From: Eubacteriales bacterium mix99
Lineage (GTDB): Bacteria; Bacillota; Clostridia; Caldicoprobacterales; DTU083
Assembly: GCA_038396605.1 (NCBI GenBank)
Contig: CP121690.1
Span: 1,644,500-1,708,499 of the forward strand
Length of the DNA: 64,000 bases
Direction of reading: 5' to 3'
This document shows, in pieces, positions 26,912-36,469 of this stretch; position 1 is the stretch's first letter; each line of letters opens with the position of its first letter. The position numbers and the translations under genes were made by a program. The notes beneath the pieces were generated by a model. The model saw only the letters and a program-made list of their open reading frames with translations, searched no databases and was not told the DNA's origin.

Positions 26912-27172
26912 AAGATTGGAGATGAAGCTGGCTTTTCTCTGATGATGCATGCGGATGATGCACGCGCTTATTTTGAGGAAAAGATAAGTATATTAACTCT
27001 ATAACAGAAGGACCGCATGAAAATTCTGTTTGTTGAAATAAAAGCAGAAAAGTAAATTACAAAGAGTACCAAAACGTAGATCAATGATCCTGTCAGGAAA
27101 TCTGTTATTGCGCTTTTTCGCTTTGACATCTGTGCTTTTTAGGAAGGGCATCGGGGCTGGGATGACATTGGG

Positions 27173-27204
27173 AATTGGAAATCATAGGATTATGATTTCC
27201 AATT
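27173..27204 (-). terminator. Terminator hairpin of the HAD-IIA gene
   Basis: AATTGGAAATCATA pairs perfectly with TATGATTTCCAATT around a four-base GGAT loop. The HAD gene stop codon lies at the loop-stem border. No strong T-run follows on the minus strand. The geometry equals that of the hairpin at 15813. Confidence 0.65.
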
Positions 27205-28050
27205 CTGCTTCACTGCAGATTGTTTCCGCTTTTGAGTTCCTGGCTGTTGAAGCTGCTGCAGTGGCTGGAACAAGTTTGCTAAATCCACCAATCGGTCCAC
27301 AATGATATCCGGTTTCACATCGGAAGAATCCACATCCGGAAGTTTCGTTTCGCCTGTCAGGACCAGGACACTGGTGGCCCCATTTTTTGCGCCGATGGCG
27401 ATGTCGGTGTACAGACGGTCTCCTACGAATACCACTTCCTCCTTTGTGCAATTCAGATTATCCAGAATATAGTCCATGGTTTCCTTATAGGGTTTCCCGA
27501 AATATTTTGGAAGAATGCCGGTGGATTGGGTAATAAAGGCGCATATGGCACCGCAGTCCGGGATAAAACCGTCTTCCGTCGGACAGTTGTTGTCCGGATG
27601 AGTGGCAAGAAAAGGAACTCCGTTTCGAATCAAAGTACAGGCTTTTGAGAGCTTTTCATAGGTCAGAGTTGTATCAAATCCGGCCACGACCGCATCCGGA
27701 TCCTTCGCTGTCAAAAGAATGCCACTGTCCTGAAAATCCTCTTCCAGCAGCGGGGTCCCCAGCAGATAAACCTTTGGATGAGCCCATCGCTTTTTCAGGT
27801 GATAAGCGGTCACCATCCCGGAGGTAATGATCTGGCTTTTTGTAACGTTGCATCCCATTTTCGCCAGCTTTTGCACATAGACATCCTGATTTTTGGACGA
27901 GTTGTTCGTATAGAAAAGAAAATGCTTTCCCTGCTCTTTCACCTTCTCCAGAAATTCAAGGGAACCTTCCAGCAGTTGGTTTCCCAGATAGAAAGTACCA
28001 TCCATATCCAATATGAAATATTTCTTGTTGTCCTTCAATTTTTTACACAT
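27190..28050 (-). CDS. HAD-IIA family phosphatase (NagD/PNPase-like)
   Basis: 286 residues. HAD motif I is LDMDGTFY, with nucleophile D15 and acid/base D17. Motif II is in LFYTNNSSK, the HAD-IIA cap follows (FDTTLTYEKLSKACTLIRNG), and motif IV is in VGDRLYTDIAIG. NagD-type enzymes dephosphorylate nucleotides and sugar phosphates, so a housekeeping or sugar-phosphate detoxifying role is likely. GGAGATATATA precedes ATG 28050. It is divergent from the GH38 mannosidase gene. Confidence 0.9.
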   Translation of the reverse strand: MCKKLKDNKKYFILDMDGTFYLGNQLLEGSLEFLEKVKEQGKHFLFYTNNSSKNQDVYVQKLAKMGCNVTKSQIITSGMVTAYHLKKRWAHPKVYLLGTPLLEEDFQDSGILLTAKDPDAVVAGFDTTLTYEKLSKACTLIRNGVPFLATHPDNNCPTEDGFIPDCGAICAFITQSTGILPKYFGKPYKETMDYILDNLNCTKEEVVFVGDRLYTDIAIGAKNGATSVLVLTGETKLPDVDSSDVKPDIIVDRLVDLANLFQPLQQLQQPGTQKRKQSAVKQNWKS

Positions 28051-28288
28051 TATATATCTCCTATCCCTGGGGAGCTGTCTTATTCATACTTTCCGGCCGA
28101 ACAAAATGAGTATAACACAGAAAGAGCAGATTCAGCAATTTTTAGCATCTTTCGATTCCGGATACAAGAAAGGATTTCTTTTTTTCGTAAAGAATAATAT
28201 AATAGGGTCAGGAACTGGTTATAAAAATAACAGCAAAGTAAAAAAGATATCGGAGTGACCCCATGCAAAGGAGTGTGATTACATAACG

Positions 28289-31009
28289 ATGAGTAATATT
28301 ATGGACAAACTGAAGTTTGTGGAAGAAAAGGCAGACCATTATTGGGCGAAGAGGATCACATCCCAATTGGAATATGCCATTCAGCTGAATAAGGTATTGG
28401 AGCATAAATATGATGAGGACCTGACAGATTCCCTGGATTTTCTATCCGGTGAAATTGCCCGGGAAGGCACCATAACGGAAACAGCGGCGAAGGCAGCGGA
28501 AAAGAAGCTGGATCTGTTGTCGGAGGATGCGAAGAAATACCGGATGTTGTGTGTTGCCCATGCCCATATGGATATGAACTGGATGTGGCGGTGGGAGGAG
28601 ACGGTCACCATTGTTCTGAATACGTTCCGTACCATGCTGGACCTGATGGAGGAATACCCCCAGTTTAAATTTTCCCAATCCCAGGCTTCCGTCTATCGGA
28701 TTGTGGAAAAGTATGACCCCGCCATGTTGGAGGAAATCCGGAAAAGGATTCACGAGGGCCGCTGGGAAGTTACGGCCTCCACATGGGTGGAACATGACAA
28801 GAATATGGCCAATGGGGAAAGCATGGCCCGTCATATCCTTTATACAAAGCGTACCCTGTCCAAACTACTGGACATCGACCCGGACAGCCTGAACCTGGAT
28901 TTTGAGCCGGATACCTTCGGGCACAGCCTGAACGTACCGGAGATTCTTGCAAGGGGGGGAGTCCGGTATTATTATCATTGCCGGGGGTATGACGGCTATC
29001 AGCTTTACCGCTGGAAAGCGCCTTCCCGCAAATCGGTCATTGCTTATCGGGAACCAACATGGTATATGGGCGCCATCGAGCCTTCCATGGCTTATTATGT
29101 GCCGGGATTCTGCAGCGAACACCATATGGACACCATGCTGAAGGTTTACGGCGTGGGTGATCATGGCGGCGGCCCTACCCGAAGGGATATTGAGCGGATT
29201 ATGGATATGGCGGACTGGCCGGTTTTTCCAAGGATGGAGTTTGGAACCTATGGGGAGTACTTTGCATTGGTGGAGGAGATCAGCGATCAGCTGCCGGTGG
29301 TAACCGGTGAACTGAATCCCATATTTACCGGCTGCTATACCAGTCAGTCCCGAATCAAAAAAGGAAATGCCATTCTGCAGGATAAGCTGAATGAAACCGA
29401 AGCTTTTGCATCGGCTGCTTCGTTATCTGTGGGAGCGGCCTACCCCACCCGGCAGATGGAAGAGGCGTGGGAAAAGGTATTGTTCAATCAATTCCATGAT
29501 ATCCTGCCCGGATCGTGCACGGCGGATGCCAGGGAATATGCCATGGGTCTTTATCAGCAGGCGGCTGCACGGACAGATACAGAGACCAGCCGTGCCCTTC
29601 GCAGCATCGCATCCCATATTGATACTTCTGCATGGGCTTCCAAAGGGATTTATCACCTCTTTAATCCCTCCCTTTATGCCAGAACGGAGCTGGTTGAGGT
29701 GACGGTTTGGGACTGGGAAGGAAAGAAGGAAAATATACAGTTCCTGGATTCCGATGGCAAGGAGGTTCCTTATCAGCTGCTTTCCGAACAGGACATTCCC
29801 TATTGGGGCCATCATTGTTTCAAGACACTGATTTCTGCACATGTTCCGGCAATGGGGTATGCGACATATGTTCTTACGGAGAAAAAAGCGGAGGATGTTT
29901 TGCCCCCATTTCCAGTGCAGCCCAGAGTTGAGAGACGGAACAGCTACACTCTGGAAAATGAACGCCTGAAAGTGGTGTTTGATTCCCGCACCGGTGCCAT
30001 CGTTTCCATGACGGACAAGGCCAACCGGCACGAAATTATTGATCCCAACCAGCCTGCCGGTATTTTTAGGCTGATTGAGGAGGAAGACAGCCCGGGCATG
30101 ACCTCGTGGGTAGTGGGAAATTACCGCAGGGTTACAAATATCAACGAAGGCGGTGTGAAGTTCACTTCGCTTCAGAACGGGGAAGGCCTGCTCCGGCAGT
30201 CCCTGTCCTATACCGCATCCTTTGGGGAGTCCACGCTTCGGGTCCGCATTTACCTGGATCGGGACAGCTCAAGGCTTGGCTTTGAAGTAGAGTGCGATTT
30301 CCGGGAATTGGGAAATTCCGAGAAGGGGGTTCCGCAGCTGAATTTCCATATGCCGGTAGGGTATGATTGCCGTGCTTATCGGTATGATATTCCCTCCGGG
30401 ACCATTGAACGGGATGAAACCGATATGGATGTTCCCGCCAGCAGCTGGGCGGCAGCCATGCCAAAAGATTCGGGACGAAAGGCACTTACCCTGATTGCCG
30501 GCACCAAACACGGATTCCGCTGTGTGAAAAATTCCATCAGTCTCAGCCTGATCCGCGCCTCCTATGACCCGGATCCTTATCCGGAGGTAGGCCATCATGC
30601 GTTTGGTTTCTTTGCTTCCCTGCCCAATATTACCTCCAACCGGGAATTGATTGAGGAAGCTTATAACTGCAGTCACCCGATTTGTGTGGTATCCGGCAGG
30701 CCGCATAAAGGCGAGCTTCTGCCCCGCGGCAGCTTTATGAAGATACAGGAAGGCGGCATTGCCGTCCAGGCAATTAAAATGCCGGAAGACAGCACGGATA
30801 CCAATAGTCTGATACTGAGAGGATTTGAGACGGAAGGCAGAAGGACCAGAGTGGAAATGTCCTTCAGTCGAAACGTTGCGAAGGCATATTGTGTGGATAT
30901 CAATGAAAAACCGGTGGAGTCGGAGCTGGATGTCCGGATTTCAGAAAATCATGTATCCTTTGGCGTGGAACCCTATAAGGTGTTTACGTTCCGGGTGGAG
31001 TTTCTGTAA
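28289..31009 (+). CDS. GH38-family alpha-mannosidase
   Basis: 906 residues. GH38 enzymes are zinc-dependent retaining alpha-mannosidases. The zinc ligands H93 and D95 lie in VAHAHMDMNWMW, the nucleophile D208 is in DFEPDTFGHS, and a third histidine region is FNQFHDILPGS. The central three-helix bundle and the large C-terminal beta domains follow. The N-terminus has the helical extension of the bacterial cytoplasmic branch (SLDFLSGEIAREG). There is no signal peptide. AAAGGAG lies 15 bases before ATG 28289, a little far, so the start is only moderately certain. Expected substrates are manno-oligosaccharides from N-glycans. Confidence 0.93.
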   Translation: MSNIMDKLKFVEEKADHYWAKRITSQLEYAIQLNKVLEHKYDEDLTDSLDFLSGEIAREGTITETAAKAAEKKLDLLSEDAKKYRMLCVAHAHMDMNWMWRWEETVTIVLNTFRTMLDLMEEYPQFKFSQSQASVYRIVEKYDPAMLEEIRKRIHEGRWEVTASTWVEHDKNMANGESMARHILYTKRTLSKLLDIDPDSLNLDFEPDTFGHSLNVPEILARGGVRYYYHCRGYDGYQLYRWKAPSRKSVIAYREPTWYMGAIEPSMAYYVPGFCSEHHMDTMLKVYGVGDHGGGPTRRDIERIMDMADWPVFPRMEFGTYGEYFALVEEISDQLPVVTGELNPIFTGCYTSQSRIKKGNAILQDKLNETEAFASAASLSVGAAYPTRQMEEAWEKVLFNQFHDILPGSCTADAREYAMGLYQQAAARTDTETSRALRSIASHIDTSAWASKGIYHLFNPSLYARTELVEVTVWDWEGKKENIQFLDSDGKEVPYQLLSEQDIPYWGHHCFKTLISAHVPAMGYATYVLTEKKAEDVLPPFPVQPRVERRNSYTLENERLKVVFDSRTGAIVSMTDKANRHEIIDPNQPAGIFRLIEEEDSPGMTSWVVGNYRRVTNINEGGVKFTSLQNGEGLLRQSLSYTASFGESTLRVRIYLDRDSSRLGFEVECDFRELGNSEKGVPQLNFHMPVGYDCRAYRYDIPSGTIERDETDMDVPASSWAAAMPKDSGRKALTLIAGTKHGFRCVKNSISLSLIRASYDPDPYPEVGHHAFGFFASLPNITSNRELIEEAYNCSHPICVVSGRPHKGELLPRGSFMKIQEGGIAVQAIKMPEDSTDTNSLILRGFETEGRRTRVEMSFSRNVAKAYCVDINEKPVESELDVRISENHVSFGVEPYKVFTFRVEFL

Positions 31010-31101
31010 AGGCGGATGAAGCTAAGAACAAAAGAACGACAACAGAACAGAAAGAACAACGACAGGATAGAAAGAACAACAAATGAAAAATGGATAAAAA
31101 T

Positions 31102-31135
31102 AAAAGAGCCTCTCAAATTGGGAGGCTCTTTTATG
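31102..31135 (+). terminator. Terminator after the GH38 gene
   Basis: AAAAGAGCCTC pairs with GAGGCTCTTTT around TCAAATTGG. The run of A before and T after the stem allows function in both directions. Confidence 0.85.
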
Positions 31136-31565
31136 TAAGGGGTTTGGGGGTTTGGGTAACTTACACCATTATGATAACCAATCGCACAAAAAATAAACAT
31201 TCTAAAAAGAGAAATTTTAAATATTTTTGGATCTTATATGGCCATTCCAAACAAATCGTTCTTCTATAGAGAATCTTGTTCTAAATATATTGACTTTATA
31301 AAACATGGTAATATAATAAGCACTGATAATTCTATAATAAATAATATTGTTCTACATTATAGAATAAATAGTGCACAAAACGTTAGAAGACAAGACGAAA
31401 AGTAAAACATGTATTTTTGTACCTGGATTTCTGAACAGGGGGGGATTTTAGAATAGTGATTTGAAATAACTGATCAACAGATCGCTGGCAATAGGGAACT
31501 CTTCAGGAAAAATTTTAGAACGAATGGTAAGTATGATATTGGAAAACAGGTGGTGGGACAGTATT
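31136..31565 (+). promoter_or_regulatory. AT-rich regulatory region with promoter and 10-bp palindrome
   Basis: A near-consensus promoter lies at 31290-31317: TTGACT, 16 bp, TATAAT. Just downstream, ATTCTATAAT (31329-31338) and ATTATAGAAT (31356-31365) form a perfect inverted repeat 17 bp apart, and TTCTATAGAGAA lies upstream at 31263. The promoter drives the transporter operon that follows, and the palindrome is a likely operator. The leader to the first gene is about 240 nt, with no recognised RNA element. Confidence 0.65.
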
Positions 31566-32534
31566 ATGAGTACAAAAGTGGCACATATAGCTAAGGATGA
31601 AAGTAGCTATAAAAAACAAGGGAAATTACAGGCTTTTCAAAAAGGTATGAAGCGGTATTGGCCGTTTTATGTCATGCTGCTTCCGTGTTTGATCTATTAT
31701 ATTATTTTTAAATATGGTCCCATGTATGGTGTAGTGATTGCCTTTAAGGATTTCAATGTTACCGAAGGGATCGTTGGCAGTCCCTGGGCAGATCCATGGT
31801 ATAAGCATTATCAGTATTTCTTCAACAGTCCCTATGCTTCCCAGGTGATTGGCAACACCTTGATCATCAGTGGATTAAAGCTATTTTTTAGACTATTTCC
31901 TTCTCTTTTGCTTGCATTGCTGATCAATGAATGTTCAAAGAAATGGTTTGGAAGAGTGATACAGACGCTGTCCTATCTTCCTCACTTTTTATCCTGGGTC
32001 ATTATCTACGGGATATTGATAGCCTTGTTTTCCCAGAGCGCCGGGCTGATCAATCGATTGATTGTAGATGCCGGTGGGAAAGCCTATCCCGTTCTTACTT
32101 CGCCGGAACATTTCCGGGCGGTATTGGTAGGGTCTGAAATCTGGCGGGATACCGGCTGGGGCGCGATTATCTATCTGGCAGCCATAGGAGGAATCGACCC
32201 CAATTTGTATGAAGCTGCCATTATTGACGGATGCGGCCGTATCAAGCGGATATGGTACATCACCATACCCAATTTAACCGGGGTATTTATTATGCAGCTG
32301 ATATTGAAAGTAGGAAGCATTCTGGATGCAGGGTTCGATCAGATCTACATTCTGTCAACACCTCAGGTGAACAGTGTATCGGAAATCATTGATACATGGG
32401 TCTTCAAGGAAGGGCTGCAGCGAATGAACTACAGTCTTGCCAGTGCTGTTGGATTGTTGAAATCCGTCATTGGAATGATTATGGTCCTCTCTACGAATAA
32501 GTTGGCAAGAAGGTGGGATAAGGCGCTATGGTAA
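31566..32534 (+). CDS. ABC sugar transporter permease (LplB-type, CUT1)
   Basis: 322 residues from ATG 31566 (MSTKVAHIAKDESS). The frame also allows ATG 31524, but that has no ribosome binding site at a useful distance, whereas GGTGGG precedes 31566. The first membrane segment is YVMLLPCLIYYIIFKYGPMYG, typical of LplB proteins. The ATPase-contact loop is LYEAAIIDGCGRIKRIWYIT. It overlaps the next permease by 7 bp. Together with the lipoprotein at 33542 it forms the second CUT1 importer of the window, again without an ATPase gene. Confidence 0.9.
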   Translation: MSTKVAHIAKDESSYKKQGKLQAFQKGMKRYWPFYVMLLPCLIYYIIFKYGPMYGVVIAFKDFNVTEGIVGSPWADPWYKHYQYFFNSPYASQVIGNTLIISGLKLFFRLFPSLLLALLINECSKKWFGRVIQTLSYLPHFLSWVIIYGILIALFSQSAGLINRLIVDAGGKAYPVLTSPEHFRAVLVGSEIWRDTGWGAIIYLAAIGGIDPNLYEAAIIDGCGRIKRIWYITIPNLTGVFIMQLILKVGSILDAGFDQIYILSTPQVNSVSEIIDTWVFKEGLQRMNYSLASAVGLLKSVIGMIMVLSTNKLARRWDKALW

Positions 32535-33388
32535 AAGGAAAGTCTGACGTCGTTATCGATAGCTTTGTAGATGTCATTTTGTTTATTGTAGGATTTATCA
32601 GTGTTTTTCCGCTGCTGTATGTGTTCAGTGTATCGTTGACCCCCATTGAGGAGGTTCTGAAAAACGGAGGCTTTGTTGTTATTCCGAAGTCTATTAACCT
32701 GGAAGCCTATAGCAGGATCATTGAGCAAAGACTTCTGCCCAGGGCAATGGGGGTAACCGTATATATCACCGTATTGGGCACTGCCATCAACATGTTTCTT
32801 TCGGTGCTGATGGCCTATCCTTTGAGCAAGGATGATCTGCCGGGGAGAAAGGTTCTTATGAATTTTGTTATATTCACCATGCTCTTCGGGGGCGGCACCA
32901 TTCCCACCTATCTGATGGTGAAGAATCTTGGACTGATGAACACCTATTGGGCAATGACATTGCCTGGTGCCATTGGTACCTATAACATGATAGTAATCAA
33001 ATCCTTCTTTGAAAATCTGCCGAATGATCTGTTTGAATCTGCCCGGATCGATGGAGCAAGTGAATTCAGGGTGTTGTGGCAGATTGCCATTCCTCTCTCC
33101 AGGGCAGTGATGATGACAGTGGGATTGTTTTATGCAGTAGGGCATTGGAGCACCTATTTCCCTGCAATTATGTATATATCGGATGAAAAGATGCATACGC
33201 TGCAGGTTGTACTCCGGAAATTACTGAACAACAATCCGGAGCTGAACATGAACGTTGATACGGTGGTCCCCACCCAGACCATGCAGATGGCATCGGTCAT
33301 TTTCTCCACTGTTCCAATTATTCTTGTGTATCCTTTTATCCAAAAGTATTTTACCAAGGGCGTCATGCTGGGAGCAATAAAAGGGTGA
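32528..33388 (+). CDS. ABC sugar transporter permease (LplC-type, CUT1)
   Basis: 286 residues with six predicted membrane segments (first at VDVILFIVGFISVFPLLYVFS). The EAA loop is LFESARIDGASEFRVLWQIA, and the C-terminus FIQKYFTKGVMLGAIKG is characteristic of LplC-type permeases. Its ATG overlaps the end of the partner permease, showing translational coupling. Confidence 0.92.
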   Translation: MVKGKSDVVIDSFVDVILFIVGFISVFPLLYVFSVSLTPIEEVLKNGGFVVIPKSINLEAYSRIIEQRLLPRAMGVTVYITVLGTAINMFLSVLMAYPLSKDDLPGRKVLMNFVIFTMLFGGGTIPTYLMVKNLGLMNTYWAMTLPGAIGTYNMIVIKSFFENLPNDLFESARIDGASEFRVLWQIAIPLSRAVMMTVGLFYAVGHWSTYFPAIMYISDEKMHTLQVVLRKLLNNNPELNMNVDTVVPTQTMQMASVIFSTVPIILVYPFIQKYFTKGVMLGAIKG

Positions 33389-33541
33389 GTACATGGGATG
33401 GCGGCACTTTGGGATGAAACCGCCGTGAAAGAGGAATGTGGGAAGGAAAGCCGTCGAATCCAATAAAATAGAAATGGCTTTTAATTCGTAAGGATTTAAG
33501 TAAAAAGAAAAACACAATATAAAAATGGGAGGGTATCAAAA

Positions 33542-35122
33542 TTGAGGAAATCAGGTTTTCAGAAGGCAGCTGGACTGCTGCTGTCCCTGTGTGTAATGGT
33601 GAGTCTGGCATCGGGCTGCACTTCATCGGGGCAAGGGAAAAAGCAAAACGATAAGAAGGAAAATTCCGTTTCAGCAAGTACCTCGTCCGATTCCAGGGGC
33701 AAGGGAGCGTCCGAAGCCAAGAAGAAGGTAAAAATTGACCTGGTTATGGGAGATAATGTCGTAATGCCTGAGGAAAAAGATAATTTTATCAATCAGGAAC
33801 TGGATAAGGCATTGCATGTTGACCTGACGATGTCCATTTTGGGCGGCGGCACCGATTATGCTACTGCATTGAATACCAGGATAAGCAGTGGTGATGTACC
33901 GGATATGTTCTATGTGCCAAGTCAACAATCCTTTCAGCAATATGCCGACAGCGGTCTGTTGATGAGTCTTACTCCTTATCTGGATAAGATTCAGCCGGTT
34001 GTGGATTGGGCTGGCGGGAAGGAGAGTTTAACTCCCAACACATACAAAGGTGAGTTGTATCGTGTTCCAAAGAAGCCTGGTATTGATAATTACAAAATAT
34101 GGAGTATCCGTAAGGACTGGCTGGATGCGGTAAAGGCACAGATTCCAACCACACCGGAGGAAGCTCTGGATGTTGCCAAAAGGTTTACCTTTGAAGATCC
34201 GGATGGGAATGGGAAAAAGGATACCTATGGTTTTGCCGGGCCCGGCATCAATACATTTGATGCAATCGTAAACTCCTATGGGGGCAGCTTAAAAAGTGAT
34301 ATTATCATCAAAGACAACGAGGTTATGGCTTCCATATTGCAGCCTGATATGAAAGCGGCCCTGGAGATGTGCAAATCATTTGTTGACGGGGGAGTTGTCG
34401 ATCCGGATTTGGTTGCAGACGACAACAACTCGGTCAGGGATAAACTGATTCAGGGAATGTCGGGCATGACCTTTTATACCTGGGCCGGCTTATACAAGCA
34501 AATTTATATGGATCAGGTGCTGGCAGTGAATCCAAAAGCAGAATGGGTTTGCTTTAATGGCCTTGAGGGGCCGCACGGTCATAAGAACGGGACTTCGGAT
34601 ATAGATAACGTTGCCGGACGCTGGGTAATCAGCAAGGAAATAGAATCAGATGAGGTAAAGAGAGACAGGATATTCGATCTCCTCAACTATACTGTCAGCG
34701 GGGAAGGATTAAATTTGCTGTGCTATGGAGTAGAAGGGCGGCATTTCAATATCGAGGATGGAAAGGTTGTACCAACTGAACTGATGTCCAGGGAATGTGA
34801 TTATATATATGTCTATCAGATTTGTAACCGGGATGATCTGACGTACTGCGAAACCAAATTTCCGGAGGCAAAAACCGCTATTGAAACCGGGTTTCATATG
34901 GACCGTTATCATACCTATAACGGGGAAGTGGATCTTCCGGAGGGATTGCACAAATCGGACATGGACAACTATATCTCCGACAATATGATAAAGTTTATCT
35001 ATGGAAAGCGTCCGATAAACGAGTACGATGATTTTATCAAAGAGCTGAGTGACTCCTTCCAGTTTGATGAATATCTGAAAGCTGCCCAAACTCAGCTAAA
35101 GGAGAAAGAATATATAAAATAA
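33542..35122 (+). CDS. Extracellular sugar-binding lipoprotein (LplA-type)
   Basis: 526 residues. Lipoprotein signal peptide with lipobox LASGC (Cys26), then a serine- and lysine-rich spacer (KKQNDKKENSVSASTSSDSR) and a cluster-1 solute-binding fold. The start is TTG 33542, fixed by GGGAGGG at 33526-33532 and by the signal peptide. It would present the oligosaccharide to the permeases upstream. The binding fold contains FEDPDGNGKKDTYGFAG, a calcium-like loop common in the LplA group. Confidence 0.92.
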   Translation: MRKSGFQKAAGLLLSLCVMVSLASGCTSSGQGKKQNDKKENSVSASTSSDSRGKGASEAKKKVKIDLVMGDNVVMPEEKDNFINQELDKALHVDLTMSILGGGTDYATALNTRISSGDVPDMFYVPSQQSFQQYADSGLLMSLTPYLDKIQPVVDWAGGKESLTPNTYKGELYRVPKKPGIDNYKIWSIRKDWLDAVKAQIPTTPEEALDVAKRFTFEDPDGNGKKDTYGFAGPGINTFDAIVNSYGGSLKSDIIIKDNEVMASILQPDMKAALEMCKSFVDGGVVDPDLVADDNNSVRDKLIQGMSGMTFYTWAGLYKQIYMDQVLAVNPKAEWVCFNGLEGPHGHKNGTSDIDNVAGRWVISKEIESDEVKRDRIFDLLNYTVSGEGLNLLCYGVEGRHFNIEDGKVVPTELMSRECDYIYVYQICNRDDLTYCETKFPEAKTAIETGFHMDRYHTYNGEVDLPEGLHKSDMDNYISDNMIKFIYGKRPINEYDDFIKELSDSFQFDEYLKAAQTQLKEKEYIK

Positions 35123-35188
35123 GCTGAGTATCCTAAGCATAAAGGTGTATATTAATAGATATGGAACAGGAATGAAAGGGGCGATAAT

Positions 35189-36469
35189 GTGCTGTATAAC
35201 GGACGGGAATTGTCGGTACTTGGTGAATATGATGTGATTGTTGCCGGAAGCGGTCCTGCCGGCCTGTGTGCTGCAGTGGCAAGTGCCAGGAATGCTGCAA
35301 AAACTGCCATAGTTGAACGATATGGAATTCTGGGCGGCAACTTAACATCCGGACATGTGGGACCTGTTATGGGACGGATCGGAGAAGGCACTCTGGCCGG
35401 TGAGGTTAATCGGATGATTGGTACCAAGCTTCCCATTGCCCGGGTGGCACCGGACTTTGAACGTGCAAAATCTGCATTTCCTGCATGGATGAAGAAGGAA
35501 GGTGTGGACATTTTCCTGCAAAGCCCTGTCATTGATGTGGTACAGGATGCAAACGACCTCAGGGGGATTATCGTATCGACCCCGGATGGGCCCGGCGTTC
35601 TCACAGGGAAATGTATTGTGGATGCGACCGGCGATGGGTTCGTTTCTTTTTTGGCAGGAGAAGAGTACGAAAAGGGCAGGAAGGAAGATCATTTGATGCA
35701 GCCTGTTACTTTGATGTTCCGGCTTGCGGGTCTTGATATGGAGCGCATGCCGCCGCTGGACAGCAGAAAATACAATTTGAAGGTACCGGGGATGAGCCTC
35801 AGGGAACTGGGAAAGGAAGCAGCCAAAACGGGACTGTTACCGGAAAAAGCGAGCTTTGTGCGCATCTACAGGGGAGTGCGGGATGGCGAATGTATGATAA
35901 ATACCACTCAGGCCAACTTTATTGACGGGACCAATGTATATGATATTGAAAAAGCGGAATGTGATCTCCGGGATCAAATATATCATGTCACTGAATTTCT
36001 GCGGGGACATATAGAAGGATTTGAAAATGCTTATGTAACCAGCAGCTCTTCCACCTTGGGGGTTCGGGAAACCAGACGAATCATGGGTACCTATGTCCTG
36101 AACGATGCAGATATCGAAAAAGGGAGAAAGTTTGAGGATATGGTGGTGCATAATGCGGAGTTCATTGTCGACATTCACCATATCACAAAAGGCGGGCAAC
36201 AGGAAGACAGGAAGGTGCCGCCGTACGATATACCCTATCGCTGCCTGGTACCGAAAAGGATTGATCATCTGCTGCTCGCCGGCAGGTGCATATCCGGAAC
36301 GCATCGTGCGATGGCTTCGTACAGGGTCATGAATATTTGTATGGCCATCGGACAGGCAAGCGGTGTAGCCGCGTCCCTTTGTGCACAAAAAGGCATCAAG
36401 CCGCGTGAACTTGATTATCAGGAAGTCCAAAAAGCATTGACAACTATGGGAGTTAACTTATATGACTAA
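35189..36469 (+). CDS. FAD-dependent oxidoreductase (FAD_oxidored type)
   Basis: 426 residues. The N-terminal dinucleotide-binding fold reads DVIVAGSGPAGLCAA (15-29, GxGxxG), followed by the acidic end of strand 2 in AIVERYGILGGN. The second FAD contact DATGDGFVSFLAGEEY and the C-terminal DHLLLAGRCISGTHRAMASY are typical of the FAD_oxidored family found in glycan-utilisation loci. Its reactions are mostly unknown. GTG 35189 is preceded by AAAGGGGC. The next gene overlaps it by 8 bp, so the two are translationally coupled and probably act in sequence on the same sugar. Confidence 0.85.
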   Translation: MLYNGRELSVLGEYDVIVAGSGPAGLCAAVASARNAAKTAIVERYGILGGNLTSGHVGPVMGRIGEGTLAGEVNRMIGTKLPIARVAPDFERAKSAFPAWMKKEGVDIFLQSPVIDVVQDANDLRGIIVSTPDGPGVLTGKCIVDATGDGFVSFLAGEEYEKGRKEDHLMQPVTLMFRLAGLDMERMPPLDSRKYNLKVPGMSLRELGKEAAKTGLLPEKASFVRIYRGVRDGECMINTTQANFIDGTNVYDIEKAECDLRDQIYHVTEFLRGHIEGFENAYVTSSSSTLGVRETRRIMGTYVLNDADIEKGRKFEDMVVHNAEFIVDIHHITKGGQQEDRKVPPYDIPYRCLVPKRIDHLLLAGRCISGTHRAMASYRVMNICMAIGQASGVAASLCAQKGIKPRELDYQEVQKALTTMGVNLYD

